From assembly GCA_963728925.1 (NCBI GenBank), contig CAVSMB010000012.1, positions 78,660 through 142,659 of the forward strand: DNA of 64,000 nucleotides. The letters run 5' to 3'. This document shows positions 1 through 8,343 of the stretch, one piece after another; position 1 is the stretch's first letter, and the number at the start of each line of letters is the position of its first letter. Source of the DNA: JBBPZA01 sp963728925. GTDB lineage: Bacteria; Actinomycetota; Thermoleophilia; Solirubrobacterales; Solirubrobacteraceae. The notes beneath the pieces were generated by a model. That model was not told where the DNA came from. It saw only the letters and a program-made list of their open reading frames with translations, and searched no databases. The translations under genes were made by a program, and so were the position numbers.

Positions 1-96
1 GATGACGATCCGCGCGCCCTCCGCGGCGAGGCCGTCGGCGATCGCGCGGCCGATGCCCTGCGCCCCGCCGGTGACGATCGCGACCTTGCCGTTCAC
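1..96 (-). CDS. Short-chain dehydrogenase/reductase, N-terminal fragment
   Basis: Only the first 32 codons lie in the window; the rest runs off the left edge. The translation contains VAIVTGGAQGIGRA, the TGxxxGIG dinucleotide-binding motif that opens classical SDR oxidoreductases. The start is a GTG whose last two bases are shared with the TGA of the upstream NIPSNAP gene (GTGA overlap), so translation is probably coupled. It is the last visible gene of a minus-strand catabolic operon. Substrate cannot be inferred from this fragment. Confidence 0.85.
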   Translation of the reverse strand, partial: MNGKVAIVTGGAQGIGRAIADGLAAEGARIVI

Positions 97-413
97 TGCA
101 GCGGCGAGAACGGGGTCGGCACGAGGATGCGGTTGTGCTGGGTGTGGAGCAGCGGCTGCAACCGGGTCAGGAAGTCCTTCCAGGCGGGGTCGGCCTGCAT
201 CGCCGCCCGGCGGCGCTCGCGCTCGGCGTGGGAGTCGTAGGCCCAGAGCTGCACGATCGAGCTGGGCTCGCCGATCTCGACGGTGAACGCGCCGACGAGG
301 TGCCCGAGGTGGCGCTGCTGGATCTCGGTGCCCTCCTCGGCGTACATCCGCACGACCTCTCCCAGCTTGCCCGTATAGACGTGGTAGGTCCGCTCCTCGA
401 CGATCACCTTCAC
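93..413 (-). CDS. NIPSNAP-family protein
   Basis: This 106-residue protein has the alpha-beta dimeric-barrel pattern of NIPSNAP proteins: it opens VKVIVEERTYHVYTGKLGE, has a central FTVEIGEPSSIVQLWAYDS strand region and an RRAAMQADPAWKDFL helix. Members are often small partners or putative monooxygenases in catabolic operons, and no reaction can be assigned. The GTG start overlaps the stop of the upstream aldehyde dehydrogenase gene (GTGA) and its own stop overlaps the next gene's GTG, so it sits in the middle of a coupled operon. Confidence 0.85.
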   Translation of the reverse strand: MKVIVEERTYHVYTGKLGEVVRMYAEEGTEIQQRHLGHLVGAFTVEIGEPSSIVQLWAYDSHAERERRRAAMQADPAWKDFLTRLQPLLHTQHNRILVPTPFSPLQ

Positions 414-1870
414 AGGCCTCCCATGCACAGGTACTTCAGCTCGAGCCACTCGTCGATGCCGTACTTGGACCCCTCGCGCCCGATGCCGGACTCCTTCATC
501 CCCCCGAACGGCGCGACCTCCGTTGAGATGACCCCGGTGTTGATGCCGAGGATCCCGTACTCGAGGCCCTCCGACACGCGCCACACGCGCGCCATGCTCT
601 CGCTGTAGAAGTAGCCCGAGAGGCCGTAGGGCGTGTCGTTGGCCTTGCCGATCGCCTCCTCCTCCGTCGCGAAGCGCGAGATCCCCGCCACCGGCCCGAA
701 GGTCTCCTCGTTGGACATGGCCATGGCGTCGGTGACCCCGGTGAGCACAGAAGGGGAGAAGAACTGCCCGCCGAGCTCGTGCGGGCCGCCGCCGAGGACG
801 AGCTCCGCCCCGCCGTCCAGCGCGTCGGCCAGGTGGCGCTGCACCTTCTCGAGCGCCGGGCGGTCGATGAGCGGGCCGACGTTGACGCCCTCGGTGAAGC
901 CGTCGGCCACGACCAGCCGCGCCACACGCCGGGCGAAGCGCGCGACGAACTCCTCGAAGACGCCGTCCTGCACGAGGATCCGGTTGGCCGAGATGCACGT
1001 CTGCCCCGAGTTGCGGTACTTGCAGAGCACCGCGCCCTCGACGGCGGCGTCGAGGTCGGCGTCGTCGAAGACGATGAACGGCGCGTTGCCGCCGAGCTCG
1101 AGCGAGACCTTCTTGACCTGGGCGGCGCACTGGGCCATGAGCAGCTTGCCGACCTCCGTCGAGCCCGTGAACCCGAGCTTGCGGACGATCGGGTTGGAGG
1201 TCATCTCGCCGCCGATCACGGGGGCATCGTCGGCATCGCCGGTCACGACCGAGAGCACGCCGGGCGGCAGGCCCGCCTCCTCGCCGAGACGCATGACCGC
1301 GAGCGCGGTAAGCGGCGTCTGCTCGGCGGGCTTGAGGACCATCGTGCACCCCGCGCCGAGCGCCGGCGCCGCCTTGCGGGTCGGCATCGCGGCCGGGAAG
1401 TTCCACGGCGTGATGCCGGCGGTCACCCCGACGGGCTCCTTGGTGACGACGATCCGGCGGTCGGAGAGGTAGGTCGGGATCGTGTCGCCGTAGACGCGCT
1501 TGCCCTCTTCCCCGAACCACTCGAGGAAGCTCGCGGCGTAGGCGATCTCCACCCGCGACTCGGCGAGCGGCTTGCCCTGCTCCGCGGTAAGCAGCGTCGC
1601 GAGCTCGTCCGTTCGGTCGAGCATGAGGTCCGACCAGCGGCGCATGATGCGCGCCCGGTCGCGGGCGAGCATCGCCCGCCAGGCCGGCAGCGCGTCTCGC
1701 CCGGCCTCGACGGCGCGGCGCGTCTCCGCGGCACCCATGCGGGGCACGCTCGCGAGGACCTCCCCCGAGGCGGGGTTCGTCACGTCGAACGTCGCGCCGG
1801 AGTCGGCGCGCACCCAGCGCCCGTCGACGTACGCCCGCTCGAGGAGGAGGTCGCTCGCCAGCGTCGTCAT
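410..1870 (-). CDS. NAD(P)-dependent aldehyde dehydrogenase (succinate/ketoglutarate-semialdehyde type)
   Basis: The 486-residue length is standard for the ALDH superfamily. The catalytic set is visible: Asn157 in TPWNF, the general base Glu258 in LELGGNAPF and the nucleophile Cys292 in SGQTCISANR. The sequence looks like the succinate-semialdehyde (GabD) and 2-oxoglutarate-semialdehyde dehydrogenase group, which oxidise small dicarboxylic semialdehydes in the cytoplasm. Neighbours are an SMP-30 lactonase and SDRs, so a last step of sugar-acid oxidation is plausible, but that is inference. The gene starts 1 bp after the stop of the upstream isochorismatase-fold gene. Confidence 0.93.
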   Translation of the reverse strand: MTTLASDLLLERAYVDGRWVRADSGATFDVTNPASGEVLASVPRMGAAETRRAVEAGRDALPAWRAMLARDRARIMRRWSDLMLDRTDELATLLTAEQGKPLAESRVEIAYAASFLEWFGEEGKRVYGDTIPTYLSDRRIVVTKEPVGVTAGITPWNFPAAMPTRKAAPALGAGCTMVLKPAEQTPLTALAVMRLGEEAGLPPGVLSVVTGDADDAPVIGGEMTSNPIVRKLGFTGSTEVGKLLMAQCAAQVKKVSLELGGNAPFIVFDDADLDAAVEGAVLCKYRNSGQTCISANRILVQDGVFEEFVARFARRVARLVVADGFTEGVNVGPLIDRPALEKVQRHLADALDGGAELVLGGGPHELGGQFFSPSVLTGVTDAMAMSNEETFGPVAGISRFATEEEAIGKANDTPYGLSGYFYSESMARVWRVSEGLEYGILGINTGVISTEVAPFGGMKESGIGREGSKYGIDEWLELKYLCMGGL

Positions 1871-1871
1871 G

Positions 1872-2495
1872 TCACCGCAGGGCGGCAGCGATCTCGGCGC
1901 ACGTCGCGACCTGGGCGACGTTGGTCATCGCATAGTTCAGCGCCGCGCTCTGCCACTCGTCGCTGGTCGTCGAGGTCCCGTCGGACGGCACGACGACGTG
2001 ATACCCGGCATCGGCGCCGTGGCGCGCTGTGTGCTCGATCGACATGTTCGTCCACGCGCCCGAGACGACGATCGAGGTGACGTCGAGGCCGCGCAGGAGG
2101 ATGTCGAGGGTGGTGTCGTAGAAGCCGTTCATCCGCATCTTCTCTACGACATGGTCGCCGTCCTTGGCCTCGAGGCCGTCGGCGGGCGCGGCGCCCCAGC
2201 TGCCGCGCACGAGTGCGTCTCCCTCCTTGACGCCTTGGAACAGCGGCGCGTTGAGACGCAGGCCGGCGGCGCCATTCTCGACGATGTACCAGACGTGGAT
2301 CACGGGCCGGCCGGCCGCCCTGAAGGTGTCGGCGAGCTCGGCCACGTTGGCGACGACGTTCTGGGCTGTCGCGTGGGCGGGCGCGCCGGAGTCCGCGAAG
2401 GCGCCGCCCTCGATGATGACGTCGTTCTGGAGGTCCTGGATGATAAGCGCGGCGTGGGCGCCGTCGAGCTCGAGGGGCGGGGAATCGACGCTCAA
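1872..2495 (-). CDS. Isochorismatase-fold hydrolase homologue with Ser in place of catalytic Cys
   Basis: This 207-residue protein has the cysteine-hydrolase (isochorismatase/nicotinamidase) fold. The Asp is present in ALIIQDLQND (Asp21) and the Lys in VVEKMRMNGF (Lys119). The position normally held by the nucleophilic Cys (TNxCxExTAR) is Ser152, in TNMSIEHTAR. Isochorismatase itself and some homologues also lack the Cys, so this may be a non-amidase hydrolase or an inactive homologue. It lies between the SMP-30 and aldehyde dehydrogenase genes, 4 bp downstream of the former, within the same operon. Confidence 0.88.
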   Translation of the reverse strand: MSVDSPPLELDGAHAALIIQDLQNDVIIEGGAFADSGAPAHATAQNVVANVAELADTFRAAGRPVIHVWYIVENGAAGLRLNAPLFQGVKEGDALVRGSWGAAPADGLEAKDGDHVVEKMRMNGFYDTTLDILLRGLDVTSIVVSGAWTNMSIEHTARHGADAGYHVVVPSDGTSTTSDEWQSAALNYAMTNVAQVATCAEIAAALR

Positions 2496-2499
2496 GAGA

Positions 2500-3414
2500 T
2501 CACCTCATGTAGGGCAGGCGGTTACCGGACACCTTCGTCTTGACGCGGTACATCGACGTGCTGGCGGGGAGGAAGAGCCAGTCCCAGTCCGGGCCACCCC
2601 AGTTCAGGTTGCCCACGTTCTCGGGCACCTCCAGCGTTCCGAGGTGCTCGCCGTCCGGGCTGAACACCCAGACCCCCTCCGGGCCGGTGACCCAGATGTT
2701 GCCGCGCTCGTCGAGCTTCATGCCGTCGACCAGCTCACCCGAGTCCAGATCGCCGGTGCCGATGCCCTCGGCGAGCACGCGCCCGTTCGCGAGGCTGCCG
2801 TCGTCCTGCACCTCGAAGACGCGGATGTGCGCGCGGTCGGTGTCGTTGACGTAGAGCAGCGACTCGTCGAGCGAGAAGCACAGCCCGTTGGGCTGGACGA
2901 AGTCGTCGACGACGAGCTCAGGGTCGCCGCCGCCGGGCGCGATGCGGTAGACGCCCTGGATGTCGATGTCCTGCTCGCGCTCGATCCCGAAGCCGGGCAT
3001 GCGCCCGTAGGTCGGGTCGGTGAAGTAGATCGTCCCGTCGGACTTCACGACGACGTCGTTGGGGGAGTTGAGCTGCTTCCCGTCGTAGTGCGTGGCGAGG
3101 ACCTCGCGGCTCGAGCCGGTCCCATCGGGATGGATGCGGACCAGCGAGCTCGTGACGTGCTCGCAGACCAGGAGCCGGCCCTCGAGGTCCCAGGTCATGC
3201 CGTTGCCCTTGTTGGAGGGGTTGGCCACCTCGGTGACCCCCTCGGACTCCGTCCAGCGGCGACGCACGTCGCCGGGCATGTCGCTGAACAGGAGGTAGCC
3301 GTCGGGATGCCACAGCGGGCCCTCGGTGAAGGCGAACCCGGTCCCGAGCTGCTCGACCTCCGCGTCCTCGTCGATCAGCGCGAGGAACTCCGGCCTGTGT
3401 GATTGCACGGTCAT
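2500..3414 (-). CDS. SMP-30/gluconolactonase/LRE-family protein
   Basis: The 304-residue protein is a six-bladed beta-propeller lactonase. It shows FTEGPLWHPDGYLLFSDM near the N-terminus (metal-ligand Glu), NSPNDVVVKSDGTIYFTDP in the middle (Asn ligand) and YVNDTDR plus a late ELVDGMKLDERGNIWV segment with the catalytic-type Asp. Such enzymes hydrolyse sugar lactones to aldonic acids using a divalent metal. The ATG is preceded by a GAGGGGG Shine-Dalgarno. It is the first gene of the minus-strand operon that ends off the left edge; a perfect palindrome lies about 50 bp upstream. Confidence 0.92.
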   Translation of the reverse strand: MTVQSHRPEFLALIDEDAEVEQLGTGFAFTEGPLWHPDGYLLFSDMPGDVRRRWTESEGVTEVANPSNKGNGMTWDLEGRLLVCEHVTSSLVRIHPDGTGSSREVLATHYDGKQLNSPNDVVVKSDGTIYFTDPTYGRMPGFGIEREQDIDIQGVYRIAPGGGDPELVVDDFVQPNGLCFSLDESLLYVNDTDRAHIRVFEVQDDGSLANGRVLAEGIGTGDLDSGELVDGMKLDERGNIWVTGPEGVWVFSPDGEHLGTLEVPENVGNLNWGGPDWDWLFLPASTSMYRVKTKVSGNRLPYMR

Positions 3415-3463
3415 GCACTGCCCCCTCTGTCCCTGTGACCCTCCCTGAGCGCGAACCTACCAA

Positions 3464-3481
3464 GGCCATGCATCCATGGCC
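3464..3481. promoter_or_regulatory. 7-bp perfect inverted repeat upstream of the SMP-30 operon
   Basis: GGCCATG and CATGGCC are separated by CATC, forming an 18-bp dyad between the SMP-30 start (3414) and the end of the VWA gene (3493). It contains ATGCATCCA (3468-3476), the complement of the TGGATGCAT motif found in three other promoter regions in this window. A repressor-type operator is likely; no cognate regulator is adjacent. Confidence 0.5.
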
Positions 3482-3492
3482 AAGTCCGAGGT

Positions 3493-4626
3493 TCAGGCGA
3501 GATGCCTGCGCTCGATGCCGGTGAGCAGGTCGGACAGCTCGCTCAGGCTGGCGAGGTCGTGGCCCGAGACGAAGCGGTCGACGTAGGGCAGCGCGGCGCG
3601 CATGCCGCCCGCGACCGGCTCGTAGGACGGGCTGCCCTTCAGCGGGCTGACCCAGACGACGGCATAGGCCGAGCGATGCAGACGGGCCATCTCGCGACCG
3701 ACCTGCGCGGCGTCGCCTCCCTCCCATCCGTCCGACACGATCAGGACCACCGCGCCGCGCGTCAGGGCGCGCCGGCCCCACACGTCGTTGAAGGCCTTCA
3801 GCGAGGCGCCGATTCGCGTTCCGGCCGCCCAATCGACCACCTGGTCGCCCGCGCGGCGCAGCGCCTCCTCGGGGTCGCGCGTCGCGAGCTCGCCCGAGAG
3901 TCGCGTGAGGCGCGTGCCGAAGGCGAACACCTCCACGCCCCGCCCGCTGCGCATGAGCACGTGGAGGAAGAGCAGCATCGCCCGGCTGTAGGCCTCCATC
4001 GAGCCCGACACGTCGCAGAGCGCGACGAGCTTGCGCGGCGCCTCCGAGCGCCGGCGGAAGCGGCGGCGCACGGGGTCGCCGCCCGTGGCCAGCGAGTCGC
4101 GCGCGAGGCGCCGAACGTCGAGCGTGCGCCCGCGACGGTGCGGCCGCAGGCGGCGGGAGCGCCGGCGCGGGCGCGCCCACGCCATCTCCCCGATGAGCCT
4201 GCGGGCGGCGGTCAGCTCCTCGGGCGTCATCGCCGCGAAGTCGCGCCGGCGCAGCACCTCGTGTGCGCTGAGGCCCACGCGCTCTGGCTCGTCCTCGGGC
4301 GCCGGCGCGGCGGGGTCCGGGCGGGCGTCGCGGCGGGTGCGCCGGGCGCCGCGCGGGGTGCGGCGCGGGTCGTCGCGCGGCCGTGCCGGCGGCCGCACGG
4401 GTGACCGCAGGAACCAGGCGCGGAAGGCACGGTCGAAGGGCTCGAGCTCCTCGCGCCGGGCGACGAGCGTGGTGCGAAGCGTCCAGTAGACGTCCTCCTC
4501 GCGCCCCAGATCGACGTGCTCCAGACCGCTGATGGCGTCCGCTATGCGCCCCGCCCCGACCTCCAGCCCGGCCTCGCGCAGCACCCGGCCGAAGGTGACG
4601 ACCTGGCGGGTGAAGACCTCGCTCAC
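3493..4626 (-). CDS. VWA domain (CoxE-like) protein
   Basis: This 377-residue protein has an all-helical N-terminal region, a long Arg/Pro-rich linker and a C-terminal von Willebrand A domain with the MIDAS motif in LVALCDVSGSMEAYSRA. CoxE-type proteins work with a MoxR/CoxD AAA ATPase to mature the active site of molybdenum hydroxylases such as CO dehydrogenase. The GTG start is chosen because it overlaps the stop of the moxR gene (GTGA); longer in-frame extensions only read through that gene antisense to its coding frame. Context next to a molybdenum hydroxylase operon supports a maturation role. Confidence 0.88.
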   Translation of the reverse strand: MSEVFTRQVVTFGRVLREAGLEVGAGRIADAISGLEHVDLGREEDVYWTLRTTLVARREELEPFDRAFRAWFLRSPVRPPARPRDDPRRTPRGARRTRRDARPDPAAPAPEDEPERVGLSAHEVLRRRDFAAMTPEELTAARRLIGEMAWARPRRRSRRLRPHRRGRTLDVRRLARDSLATGGDPVRRRFRRRSEAPRKLVALCDVSGSMEAYSRAMLLFLHVLMRSGRGVEVFAFGTRLTRLSGELATRDPEEALRRAGDQVVDWAAGTRIGASLKAFNDVWGRRALTRGAVVLIVSDGWEGGDAAQVGREMARLHRSAYAVVWVSPLKGSPSYEPVAGGMRAALPYVDRFVSGHDLASLSELSDLLTGIERRHLA

Positions 4627-5519
4627 GCCGTCCCGGTCGCGGCCGCCGCGGCCGCGCGGGCCTGGCCGACCAGCCCGGCGACGGCGGCGTCGCGGACCGC
4701 GTCGAAGTCCTCCTGGTACTTCAGGACGGAGCCGAGCGTCTGCTCGACGGTCACGGGGTCGAGCTCCTCCGTGCCGAGCACGGCGAGCGCGTGGGCCCAG
4801 TCGACGGTCTCCGCCACGCCCGGGGGCTTGTTGAGGTCCATGGCCCGCAGGCCGGCGACGAACGCGGCCGCCTGCGCCGCCAGGCGCTCGGAGGCGCCGG
4901 GCACGCGCAGCCGCACGATCTCGATCTCGCGCTCGAGCGACGGGTGCGAGATCCAGTGGAAGAGACAGCGCCGCTTGAGCGCGTCGTGAAGCTCGCGCGT
5001 GCGGTTCGAGGTCAGGATCACCGCCGGGCGGCGCGTCGCCCGGATCGTCCCGATCTCGGGGATCGTGATCTGGAAGTCCGAGAGCATCTCGAGGAGGAAG
5101 GCCTCGAACTCGTCGTCGGAGCGGTCGATCTCGTCGATGAGGAGGACCACGGGCTCCTCGGCGCCGATCGCCTCGAGCAACGGGCGGCGGATGAGGTACT
5201 CCGGGCCGAAGAGCTCGGCCTCGTCGACCGAGCCCTCCTGCGCCGCGCGGATGTGCAGCAGCTGGCGCCCGTAGTTCCACTCGTAGACGGCGTGGCCGAG
5301 GTCAAGGCCCTCGTAGCACTGCAGGCGGATCAGCCGGGCCCCGCCGGCGGCGGCCAGGGCCTTGGCCGCCTCGGTCTTGCCGACGCCCGCCTCGCCCTCG
5401 AGGAGGAGCGGCTTGCCGACCGCGAGCGACAGGTACAGCGACGTGGCGAGCCCTCGGTCGGGCAGGTAGGACTGCGCGCGCAGCGCGTCCTCGACCTCCT
5501 CGATGGAGCTGAAGTGCAT
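4623..5519 (-). CDS. MoxR/CoxD-family AAA+ ATPase
   Basis: This 298-residue AAA+ protein has Walker A GEAGVGKT at residues 42-49 and Walker B VVLLIDEIDRS with Asp129-Glu130, followed by the TSNRTRELHDALKRRCLFHW sensor-1/arginine-finger region. MoxR ATPases act as chaperones with VWA partners, and the VWA gene follows with a GTGA overlap. CoxD with CoxE is known to build the sulfurated Mo/Cu site of CO dehydrogenase, so here the pair probably matures the divergently encoded molybdenum hydroxylase. The start codon itself lies inside the divergent promoter region. Confidence 0.93.
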   Translation of the reverse strand: MHFSSIEEVEDALRAQSYLPDRGLATSLYLSLAVGKPLLLEGEAGVGKTEAAKALAAAGGARLIRLQCYEGLDLGHAVYEWNYGRQLLHIRAAQEGSVDEAELFGPEYLIRRPLLEAIGAEEPVVLLIDEIDRSDDEFEAFLLEMLSDFQITIPEIGTIRATRRPAVILTSNRTRELHDALKRRCLFHWISHPSLEREIEIVRLRVPGASERLAAQAAAFVAGLRAMDLNKPPGVAETVDWAHALAVLGTEELDPVTVEQTLGSVLKYQEDFDAVRDAAVAGLVGQARAAAAAATGTA

Positions 5520-5602
5520 GGATGCATCACCCTAGCCCCGGTGGGCGTCGGCGTGTATAACCACGCGGGCGTCCCAGGTCCAGAGGGGAAGGAAGAGAGC
5601 GT
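5519..5602 (+). promoter_or_regulatory. Divergent promoter region of the molybdenum hydroxylase operon
   Basis: The 83-bp gap between the moxR start and the FAD-subunit start holds TGGATGCAT at 5519-5527, also found upstream of the SMP-30, FAH and SnoaL-like genes, and a good -10 box TATAAC at 5556-5561. A purine-rich Shine-Dalgarno (GGAAGGAAGAGAG) lies just before the ATG at 5603. No clear -35 box is seen. Confidence 0.5.
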
Positions 5603-6400
5603 ATGGCAGTCGCAGCCACGGAGGCGCCCGAGCTCCTGGCGCCCGGGTCCGTCGACGAGGCCGTGTCGGCCTTCGGCGACGGTGAAGGGGTCACCGTCCT
5701 CGCCGGCGGCACGATCTTCATGGTCGACCTCGTGCACGGCCGGCTCGCGCCGGAGCGCGTGCTGATGCTCGCGCACGCGGGGCTGTCCGGCGTCCGGAGT
5801 GAGGGCGACCGGACGACGATCGGGGCGATGACGGCGATCGCCGAGCTCGAGTCCGGGGTGGAGCCCCTGGCGACGGCCGCGCGGCGCGTGGCCGACCGCG
5901 AGATCCGCGCCCAGGCGACCGTCGGCGGCAACCTCTGCGCGCCGCCCGGCGCGCAGAGCCCGCGGGGCGACCTGCAGGCCGCGCTCATCGCGCTCGGCGC
6001 CACGGCCCGCTCCACCGGCGCCGGCGGCGAGCGCTCCGAGCCGGTGGAGGACCTCCTCGCGTCCGGTCCCGAGGGCCGCCTGGTGCTCGACGTGAGCTTC
6101 ACCGCGCCGCAGGCCGGCGCCTCGGCGTCGGTGCGCCGCACGCACGCCCACGCCTACACGATCCTCGCGGTGCACGGCGCTCGCATCGGCGGCGAGCTGC
6201 GCCTCGCCGCGTCGGGGGCCGGGCCGCGGGCCGTGCGGCTGCGAGCGGCCGAGCAGGCGGCGGCCGGCGGCGACGCGCAGGCCGCCGGCGCGCGGGCGCT
6301 CGACGACGCCTCACTCGCCGACGACGCGCTCGCCTCGGCCTGGTACCGGGAGCAGACGCTCCCGCTGCTCGTGACCCGTGTCCTCTCAGACCTCGCCTAG
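5603..6400 (+). CDS. Molybdenum hydroxylase FAD-binding subunit (CoxM/XdhB-like)
   Basis: The 265-residue protein matches the medium subunit of xanthine dehydrogenase-family enzymes. FAD-binding segments are visible as VTVLAGGTIFMVDL near residue 30 and AQATVGGNLCAPPGAQSPRG near residue 105, and the C-terminal domain is the usual CO-dehydrogenase flavoprotein fold. It passes electrons from the 2Fe-2S clusters of the small subunit to an acceptor. It is the first gene of a plus-strand operon, 9 bp before the 2Fe-2S subunit gene. Confidence 0.92.
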   Translation: MAVAATEAPELLAPGSVDEAVSAFGDGEGVTVLAGGTIFMVDLVHGRLAPERVLMLAHAGLSGVRSEGDRTTIGAMTAIAELESGVEPLATAARRVADREIRAQATVGGNLCAPPGAQSPRGDLQAALIALGATARSTGAGGERSEPVEDLLASGPEGRLVLDVSFTAPQAGASASVRRTHAHAYTILAVHGARIGGELRLAASGAGPRAVRLRAAEQAAAGGDAQAAGARALDDASLADDALASAWYREQTLPLLVTRVLSDLA

Positions 6401-6409
6401 GAGATCTCG

Positions 6410-6940
6410 ATGCCCCTGACGGTCAACGGCGTGACGCGGCAGCTCGCCTCACCACCGCTCTCGACCCTGCTGCACGTGCTGCGCGAGGAGCTCGGCGTGA
6501 CAAGCCCCAAGGCCGGCTGCCAGCAGGGCGGCTGCGGGGCCTGCACGGTGCTCGTCGACGGCGAGCCGCGGCGCGCGTGCCTGACCCCGCTCGCCGCGGT
6601 CGAGGGCGCGCAGGTCACGACGGTCGAGGGCCTCGGGACGCCCTCCGACCTCTCCCCCGTCCAGGCCGCGTTCGACCGCCACTACGCCGCGCAGTGCGGG
6701 TTCTGCACCTCCGGCTTCATCATGGCCTCCACCGCCCTCATCGACGGCGGCGGCGGGGCCGAGCGCGAGGAGGTCATCGACGCGCTCGCCGGCCACCTGT
6801 GCCGCTGCACGGGCTACGCGAAGATCGTCGAGGCGGTCACCGCCGCGGCGCGGGGCGAGGTCGTCCCCGCCGAGACCGACGTCGACCGTGGCCCGCAGGG
6901 CGACGAAGCCGCCGAGATGCTGCCCGGGAGCCCGGCATGA
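6410..6940 (+). CDS. Molybdenum hydroxylase 2Fe-2S subunit (CoxS-like)
   Basis: The 176-residue protein carries two 2Fe-2S clusters. The plant-ferredoxin-type N-terminal cluster uses Cys37, Cys42, Cys45 and Cys57 (CQQGGCGAC), and the helical C-terminal cluster uses Cys96, Cys99, Cys131 and Cys133 (QCGFCTSGF and LCRCTGY). It relays electrons from the molybdenum centre to the FAD subunit. Its stop overlaps the start of the first large-subunit gene (ATGA), indicating translational coupling. Confidence 0.95.
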   Translation: MPLTVNGVTRQLASPPLSTLLHVLREELGVTSPKAGCQQGGCGACTVLVDGEPRRACLTPLAAVEGAQVTTVEGLGTPSDLSPVQAAFDRHYAAQCGFCTSGFIMASTALIDGGGGAEREEVIDALAGHLCRCTGYAKIVEAVTAAARGEVVPAETDVDRGPQGDEAAEMLPGSPA

Positions 6941-8343
6941 AGGCCGTCGGCGCCCGCCTCCCCCGCTACGACGGCATCGCGCACGTCACCGGCAGGACGT
7001 CCTACGTCGACGACGTGCGCGTGCCCGGCACGCTGTGGGTCAAGGCGCTGCGCTCGCCCCACCATCACGCCACCATCGCCTCGCTGGACATCGCTGCGGC
7101 CGAGGCGATCCCGGGCGTGCACGCGATCGTGACCGCGGCCGACGTTCCCAAGAACGTCTACGGCCATCTCGAGGCCCTGGGCGTGCCGGCCGACGAGCCG
7201 CTGCTCGCCGACGGCGAGGTGCGCTGGCGCGGCCAGCCGATCGCCGCCGTCGCCGCGGAGTCCGAGGCGCTTGCGCAGGCCGCCGTGGAGGCCATCGAGA
7301 GTGCCTACGAGGAGCGCCCGGCGCTCTTCGACATCCGCAAGGCGTTCGACGAGGACGCGCCCGAGATCCACCAGTGGGGGCCGGTCTATCCCCACAACGG
7401 GCCCCACAACCACCGGCGCGTGCGCAAGGGCGACCTCGCACAGGCCTTCGAGGCAGCCGACGTCGTCGTCGAAGGCGTCTACCGCCCGCAGGCCATCGAG
7501 CACTGCCCGCTCGAGACGCAGGTCGGGCTCGCGATCCCCGAGCCCGACGGCCGCCTTACCATCCACACCTGCACCCAGGCGATGTACTTCTCGCTCGGCG
7601 TCGTGGCTGCCCATCTCAGGTGGCCGTTGAACAAGCTCAAGCTCGTCGGCGGGACGGTCGGCGGCGGCTTCGGTGGCAAGGTCGACACGGCGACCGAGAC
7701 GGTCTGCGCCCTGCTGGCGATCAAGTCGGAGAAGCCGGTGAAGTGGCGCTTCACGCGCGAGGAGGAGTTCCTCATGAGCTCCACGCGCGCCCCGTGGCAC
7801 ATCGAGATCCGCGACGCCGTCACGAGCGACGGCTGGATCCTCGGGAGACGGACGCTCACCCTCCACGACGCCGGTGCCTACTCGCGCTTCTCGCCCTACG
7901 GGCTCACGAAGCACGCGTTCCACCACACCGGCGCCTACACGATCCCGAACCTGCACTTCGACGGGTTCGTGGTCTACACCAACCGCGTGCCGACGACGGC
8001 GATGCGCGGCTTCGGCGTGACCTCGGTCTCACTCGCCGTGGAGACGCACATGAACCGCGTCGCGGAGGTGCTAGGGCTCGACCCGTACGAGATCCGCCTC
8101 AAGAACGCCAACCGGATCGGCGACACGACCGGCAACCGGGTGGTCATGCACGACCCCTCGACGGTGGTCGTCACCCTCGCCGCGGCCGACCGGGTCGGCC
8201 ACGAGCTGGGCGACGAGTACCGGTCCATGACCCAGGCACGACGGGCGGCCGAGCTGTTGCCCGAGCACCTCGTCGAGCAGCAGGCGCCCGACGGCGAGCA
8301 CCTCGTCGTGCACGGCGTCTCGAGCAACGGAGGGACCTCCTGA
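6937..8343 (+). CDS. Molybdopterin-binding large subunit, N-terminal half (split)
   Basis: This 468-residue protein corresponds to the N-terminal part of a xanthine dehydrogenase-family large subunit. It has the a/b-hammerhead domain (GIAHVTGRTSYVDD) and the first molybdopterin-binding domain with TVGGGFGGK and AMRGFGVTS. The AMRGFG loop resembles the AFRGFG loop of xanthine-type enzymes and not the CO-dehydrogenase form I loop, so CO oxidation is unlikely. The protein stops where a normal ~780-residue subunit would continue, and the second half starts on the overlapping TGATG. The ATG start overlaps the stop of the 2Fe-2S gene. Confidence 0.9.
   Translation: MKAVGARLPRYDGIAHVTGRTSYVDDVRVPGTLWVKALRSPHHHATIASLDIAAAEAIPGVHAIVTAADVPKNVYGHLEALGVPADEPLLADGEVRWRGQPIAAVAAESEALAQAAVEAIESAYEERPALFDIRKAFDEDAPEIHQWGPVYPHNGPHNHRRVRKGDLAQAFEAADVVVEGVYRPQAIEHCPLETQVGLAIPEPDGRLTIHTCTQAMYFSLGVVAAHLRWPLNKLKLVGGTVGGGFGGKVDTATETVCALLAIKSEKPVKWRFTREEEFLMSSTRAPWHIEIRDAVTSDGWILGRRTLTLHDAGAYSRFSPYGLTKHAFHHTGAYTIPNLHFDGFVVYTNRVPTTAMRGFGVTSVSLAVETHMNRVAEVLGLDPYEIRLKNANRIGDTTGNRVVMHDPSTVVVTLAAADRVGHELGDEYRSMTQARRAAELLPEHLVEQQAPDGEHLVVHGVSSNGGTS

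Noticed and set aside
6888..8342. Extension of the second molybdopterin subunit into the first
   Set aside because: The longer frame is a shadow of the first half; the TGATG junction gives a clear start at 8343.
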